From positions 248,001 through 312,000 of the forward strand of contig NZ_JAUMKD010000002.1 of NCBI RefSeq assembly GCF_030519475.1: a stretch of 64,000 nucleotides of DNA, given 5' to 3'. Positions 59,345 to 64,000 of this stretch are shown piece after piece. The notes under the pieces are model-generated. The model saw only the letters and a program-made list of their open reading frames with translations, was not told where the DNA came from and made no database searches. The stretch's first letter is position 1. Every line of letters starts with the position of its first letter. Source of the stretch: Micromonospora sp. C28SCA-DRY-2. GTDB lineage: Bacteria > Actinomycetota > Actinomycetes > Mycobacteriales > Micromonosporaceae. Made by a program: the position numbers and the translations under genes.

Positions 59345-59629
59345 TTACCGGTGGGTGACGCCGCGGCGCCGGCCCACCCCGGCCACCAGGGCCACGGCGA
59401 CCGCGGCCAGCAGGACCTGCAGCAGCAGCTCACGCCAGTCGATACCGGCGGTGTCGGCGAAGCCCGAGGCACGGGCGATCACCGTGCCGAGCAGTGCGGC
59501 GCCGACGCCGATCAGCATGTGCAGCCAGATCGGCATGTTCTGGCGGCCCGGCACGGCCAGCCGGCCCAGAGCGCCGACGATCAGACCAACGATGAGCGCA
59601 GTGATGATGCCCCAGACGGTCAGCTCCAC
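59345..59629 (-). CDS. GlsB/YeaQ/YmgE-family stress membrane protein, copy 1
   Basis: A 94-residue protein with three spans (VWGIITALIVGLIVGALGRL and LHMLIGVGAALLGTVIARA, and a C-terminal span). It is about 85 percent identical to copy 2. AAGGAGGGCGACC precedes the GTG. A GGTTT-N16-GGGCAA promoter lies 61 bp upstream. Confidence 0.93.
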   Translation of the reverse strand: MELTVWGIITALIVGLIVGALGRLAVPGRQNMPIWLHMLIGVGAALLGTVIARASGFADTAGIDWRELLLQVLLAAVAVALVAGVGRRRGVTHR

Positions 59630-59689
59630 GGTCGCCCTCCTTCAATGGGTGTCTCTGACGATGGGTGGTGTTCGTGTCGCGCCCCCTGA

Positions 59690-59716
59690 TTGCCCGATGC
59701 CCCGGAAAACCAAACC
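59690..59716 (-). promoter_or_regulatory. SigF/SigB-type promoter of glsB copy 1
   Basis: On the minus strand GGTTT (59716-59712) is followed, after exactly 16 bp, by GGGCAA (59695-59690). This fits the GGWWT-N16-GGGTAY pattern of the SigF/SigB group. The same layout occurs for copy 2. Confidence 0.6.
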
Positions 59717-59867
59717 GACCTTCGAGGGCAGGGCGCCGCGAGCGGCACCAGAACGGGACGTACCACCGGAGAGCCGGCGCGCGGCGCCGCCGCACCCGGT
59801 GCACGGCCGGCGACCCGGCGGTACGGCCGCCCGTGCCCTCGCGCCCGGCCCGGCGACCGGGACGCGG

Positions 59868-59899
59868 ACGGGCGCCCGACCTGCTGGTCGGGCGCCCGT
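59868..59899 (-). terminator. Terminator after glsB copy 2
   Basis: The same 14-bp stem as for copy 1 (59868-59881 with 59886-59899), with a TGCT loop, 24 bp beyond the stop. Confidence 0.85.
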
Positions 59900-59922
59900 T
59901 CGCGGTTCAAGCTGTTACGGGA

Positions 59923-60210
59923 TTACCGGTGGGTGACGCTGCGGCGTCGGCCCACGCCGGCCACCAGGGCCACGGCGATGGCGGCCAGTACGACCTGGAC
60001 GAGCAGCTCGCCCCAGTCGATGCCGGCGGTCTCGGTGGCGATGCCCATGGCCCGGGCGAGCACCGTGCCGAGCAGCGCGGCGCCCACGCCGATCAGCATG
60101 TGCAGCCACATCGGCATGTTCTGGCGGCCCGGCACGGCCAGGCGGCCCAGAGCGCCGACGATGAGACCGACAACGAGCGCGGTGATGATGCCCCAAACGG
60201 TGAGCTCCAC
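59923..60210 (-). CDS. GlsB/YeaQ/YmgE-family stress membrane protein, copy 2
   Basis: A 95-residue three-span protein, nearly identical to copy 1 in the first 45 residues and last 25. Only the middle loop (AMGIATETAGIDWGEL) differs. AAGGAGGGCGACC precedes the GTG. The GGTTT-N16-GGGAAC promoter is 62 bp upstream. Tandem duplication includes the terminator. Confidence 0.93.
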   Translation of the reverse strand: MELTVWGIITALVVGLIVGALGRLAVPGRQNMPMWLHMLIGVGAALLGTVLARAMGIATETAGIDWGELLVQVVLAAIAVALVAGVGRRRSVTHR

Positions 60211-60271
60211 GGTCGCCCTCCTTCAGCAGAATGTCTGTCACACGGTGTGTGCTTCCTGTCGTGACCGCTAA

Positions 60272-60298
60272 GTTCCCGACCGGTCGGAAAGCCAAACC
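60272..60298 (-). promoter_or_regulatory. SigF/SigB-type promoter of glsB copy 2
   Basis: On the minus strand GGTTT (60298-60294), 16 bp, then GGGAAC (60277-60272), 62 bp before the start codon. It resembles SigF/SigB promoters, and fits a stress protein. Confidence 0.65.
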
Positions 60299-60519
60299 GG
60301 TCCGGCCGCCGTCGATCTCGTCCGCGGTCGATGCCCGGGCCGGCTCCGATTCCGCTTCGGCCGGCGTTTGCGCAGGTCGCGGCCACCCTTCTGACGGCGA
60401 CGGCGGCCGATGCCGGGCACCGGAAAATTCCTTCGCCGACCGCCGCCGGACCGGCAAGAGCCCCCGTCGACCGCCCGCCGGGGCATCCCGACCACCCACC
60501 GCGGCGGCGGCTCGACACG

Positions 60520-60587
60520 ACGACGGCCGGCGCCCCGGATGGCCCCGGACCGTGGGGTCCGGGCCCGACCGGGGCGCCGGCCGTCGT
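60520..60587 (-). terminator. Long nested hairpin after lepA
   Basis: Perfect 19-bp arms (60520-60538 with 60569-60587) enclose an inner GC-rich hairpin near 60541-60566. A smaller hairpin, GCCGCCGGTC with GACCGGCGGC, lies closer to the lepA stop at about 60594-60614. Confidence 0.7.
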
Positions 60588-60618
60588 ACGTCTGCCGCCG
60601 GTCGGACCGGCGGCGGCC

Positions 60619-62496
<1,878 letters not shown>

Positions 62497-62664
62497 AGCT
62501 GTCCGTTCTGGTCGGCTGACGTTGAGCAGGCCGGCGCGACGCCGGCCCCCTCTATGCTCCCACGTCGCCGGCGCGCTCCCGCTGCGCGGGCGATCCCCGG
62601 CCGGCGACCTCGTGCCGCCGGCCGCCGGGCGGGGGGCGTCGGGCGTGCCCGCGCCGGCCTCACC

Positions 62665-62728
62665 CGGCGGGCGGCTCGCCTTGACTCGGCGGGCGGCTCG
62701 CCCTTACTCGGCGGGCGGCTCGACGAAG
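62665..62728. repeat. Three-copy 22-bp tandem repeat across the end of a DUF4240 gene
   Basis: Copies at 62665-62686, 62687-62708 and 62709-62728 share CGGCGGGCGGCTCG. The last copy encodes the C-terminal SRPPAE-like tail and the middle one contains the TAA stop, so the repeat runs from coding to non-coding DNA. Confidence 0.75.
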
Positions 62729-63240
62729 AGCGCGGCGAGCTTCGGCAGCCGCCGGCGGGCCTCCTCCTCGTCGTCGAAGTCCCAGAAGTCGTTGAGGTCC
62801 GGCACCGGGACCGGGTCACGGTCCGCCGGCAGGTCGGTCGCGGTCGCCTTGCGGTACGCGTCCCAGGGCACCGAGAGCATCTCCTCGCACTCGAACTCCT
62901 CGCCGCTGAGCGAGGCGGCCCGCACCTGCGGCAGCTCGGCCAGCGAGTCCGGGTCGGCCACGGCCCGGGCGAAGACCTCCCGGCCCTGGGTCATCAGCCA
63001 GCCCCGGAAGTACTCGAAGCCGTCGTCCGAGGCGCCCCCGTTGATCAGGTAGGCCGCGCCCCAGAGGTCCACCCGGTAGGAAGCGGCGAGCACCCGCTGC
63101 TGGTGGCGCGCGTAGCCGACGATGTCGGCCGGGTCGCGCTCGGCCAGCAGCGCCGCCGCCCGCGCGGCGACCGCGCCCGGCTCGCCCCCGCCGCCGGCGC
63201 GGGCCCGGTCGATCAACTGCCAGAAGTCGTCGGTCCTCAT
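62704..63240 (-). CDS. DUF4240 protein, copy A
   Basis: A 178-residue protein, MRTDDFWQLIDRARAG at the start, then LWGAAYLINGGASDDGFEYFRGWLMTQG, the DUF4240 core. The function is unknown; the family is common in actinobacteria. The ATG overlaps the stop of copy B by four bases, so they form an operon. Confidence 0.85.
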   Translation of the reverse strand: MRTDDFWQLIDRARAGGGGEPGAVAARAAALLAERDPADIVGYARHQQRVLAASYRVDLWGAAYLINGGASDDGFEYFRGWLMTQGREVFARAVADPDSLAELPQVRAASLSGEEFECEEMLSVPWDAYRKATATDLPADRDPVPVPDLNDFWDFDDEEEARRRLPKLAALFVEPPAE

Positions 63241-63851
63241 GGCCTGGCAGTCTCCCAGACCGACCACGGCCGCCGGTCGGGCAGCGGGAAGAGCGCGTCG
63301 AGCCGGGGAAAGCGCCGGGCGAACTCGACCGGATCCTCCAGCGCCCACTCCTCGTCCTGCGGATCGGGCGACATGCTCACGTCCCGCCCGCGCGCCGCCA
63401 GCGCCCCCGCCAGGCCGTCCTCGTCGCCGGTGATCCGCTCGTACGCCCGCTCGGCCACGTAGTCGAGCGACTCCCAGTCGGGCCACTCGTGATCGGCCCA
63501 GTCCCGGTTCGACCGGCCGGCCAGCCGGCGGACCTGCGGCACGTCGGCGAGCGCGTCCGGGTCGGCGACCACCCGCTCGAACGTCGCCCGGCCCAGCCCC
63601 ACCAGCCAGGCCTGGAAGTAGTGGAAGCCGTCGTCGGAGCAGAGCCCGCCGCAGACGCGCAGCGCGGCGCCCCACAGCGACCAGGTGTCGGCCCGGGCGC
63701 GGGCCTCGTCGAGCCGGAGCGCGAAGTCGACCAGGTCGTCGGTGGGCCGCTCGGCCAGGCGGTCGGTGAGCCAGTCGAGGCGAGCGTCCGGGTCGGCGGT
63801 GGCGGCGGCGGACGCCTCGATCAGCGCCCAGAAGTCGTCGGTGGCGATCAC
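63237..63851 (-). CDS. DUF4240 protein, copy B
   Basis: A 204-residue paralogue. MIATDDFWALIEASAAA and LWGAALRVCGGLCSDDGFHYFQAWLVGLG match copy A, and both proteins end in an acidic region followed by RFPRLDALFP-like sequence. GATACT lies six bases before the GTG at 63851; the frame to 63890 is not used. Confidence 0.85.
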   Translation of the reverse strand: MIATDDFWALIEASAAATADPDARLDWLTDRLAERPTDDLVDFALRLDEARARADTWSLWGAALRVCGGLCSDDGFHYFQAWLVGLGRATFERVVADPDALADVPQVRRLAGRSNRDWADHEWPDWESLDYVAERAYERITGDEDGLAGALAARGRDVSMSPDPQDEEWALEDPVEFARRFPRLDALFPLPDRRPWSVWETARP

Positions 63852-63896
63852 CGGCGCAGTATCGCGGGGCGGTACGACAGCCGGCAGCATGGAGGC

Positions 63897-64000
63897 GTGC
63901 CCCCGCCGTCGCTGCCCCCGGTGCCGTACGACGCGACGGCGCTGCGGCCGGACTGGGCCGACCTGCCGGCCGGGCTGCGCGCGGCGCTGGCCGACCGGCT
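63897..64000 (+). CDS. Unidentified protein, N-terminus only (possible phosphotransferase)
   Basis: 34 complete codons are visible from GTG 63897, including YDATALRPDWADLPAGLRAAL. This resembles the start of aminoglycoside-phosphotransferase-fold proteins, but the active site lies outside the window. CAGCAT is six bases before the GTG, supporting a leaderless start. The gene is divergent from the DUF4240 pair. Confidence 0.4.
   Translation, partial: MPPPSLPPVPYDATALRPDWADLPAGLRAALADR

Larger units (their letters stand above)
60211..60618. other. Intergenic region between glsB copy 2 and lepA
   Basis: It contains the promoter of copy 2 near 60272-60298 and the two terminator hairpins of lepA near 60520-60614. 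Between them (60300-60515) I see no gene. Confidence 0.6.

Overview
The window is high-GC DNA with actinobacterial codon use. I place it as a Micromonospora-like member of Micromonosporaceae. This is inferred from protein similarity, many GTG starts, promoter architecture and gene order. The core block recO-uppS, era, a deaminase-like gene, corC, ybeY, phoH, rsmE, dnaJ, hrcA, hemW, lepA, together with an arsR-zur pair near glyS and dgt, follows the order known from mycobacteria and other Actinobacteria. I see no rRNA, tRNA, phage, insertion sequence or CRISPR array, so this is mostly ordinary chromosome with a few accessory patches.

Layout. 1-6.1 kb: a MerR regulator (cut by the window edge) divergent from an SDR gene, a BCCT transporter, an iron-regulated siderophore-interacting flavoprotein with an IdeR box, dGTPase, a VOC protein and a roadblock-like protein. 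6.2-11 kb: pyruvate phosphate dikinase divergent from a cytoplasmic GH20 hexosaminidase. 11-12.9 kb: about 1.3 kb of non-coding, repeat-filled DNA leading into a secreted C39-like cysteine protease. 13.1-18.6 kb: dusB, three tandem paralogous Tat-type secreted proteins, and glyS. 19.3-24.2 kb: znuA-znuC-znuB with a Zur-like box, followed by a zinc-sensing ArsR gene and a Zur/Fur gene, plus small membrane proteins. 24.4-28.8 kb: a long acyl-CoA dehydrogenase with a strong upstream inverted repeat, a DUF6328-like protein, a SIS protein and an alpha/beta hydrolase. 28.9-32.9 kb: a TPP riboswitch followed by the ykoE-ykoD-ykoC thiamine-precursor ECF transporter, with a YkoF/MTH1187-like protein nearby. 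33-39.7 kb: 6-phosphogluconate dehydrogenase, pirin, uppS-recO, a DUF4097 lipoprotein and an acyltransferase-3. 39.9-44.2 kb: phoH-ybeY-corC-cdd-like-era, read as one minus-strand operon. 44.3-50.9 kb: a beta-lactamase-fold hydrolase, HIT, SDR, rsmE, dnaJ and hrcA with a 9-9-9 CIRCE element, and a DUF4870 protein. 51-55.9 kb: hemW divergent from an enoyl-CoA hydratase, a lysozyme-like membrane protein, a phytanoyl-CoA dioxygenase-like protein and a MOSC protein. 56-59.1 kb: a complete sugar ABC importer lacking only its ATPase. 59.3-60.3 kb: a tandem duplication of GlsB/YeaQ stress proteins, each with a matching SigF/SigB-type promoter. 60.6-64 kb: lepA, two DUF4240 paralogues and the start of a further gene.

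Overall logic: several small regulons can be read from the DNA. They are iron (IdeR box), zinc (Zur-like box plus two sensors), thiamine (TPP riboswitch), heat shock (CIRCE/HrcA) and general stress (GGTTT-N16-GGG promoters). Many genes have a -10-like hexamer 6-7 nt before the start codon, which suggests leaderless transcription and was used to choose starts.

The least explained parts are the three-gene array of secreted paralogues, the large nested inverted repeat covering the start of ykoD, the repeat field at 11-12.2 kb, and a possible small cysteine-rich gene at 54.1-54.3 kb.
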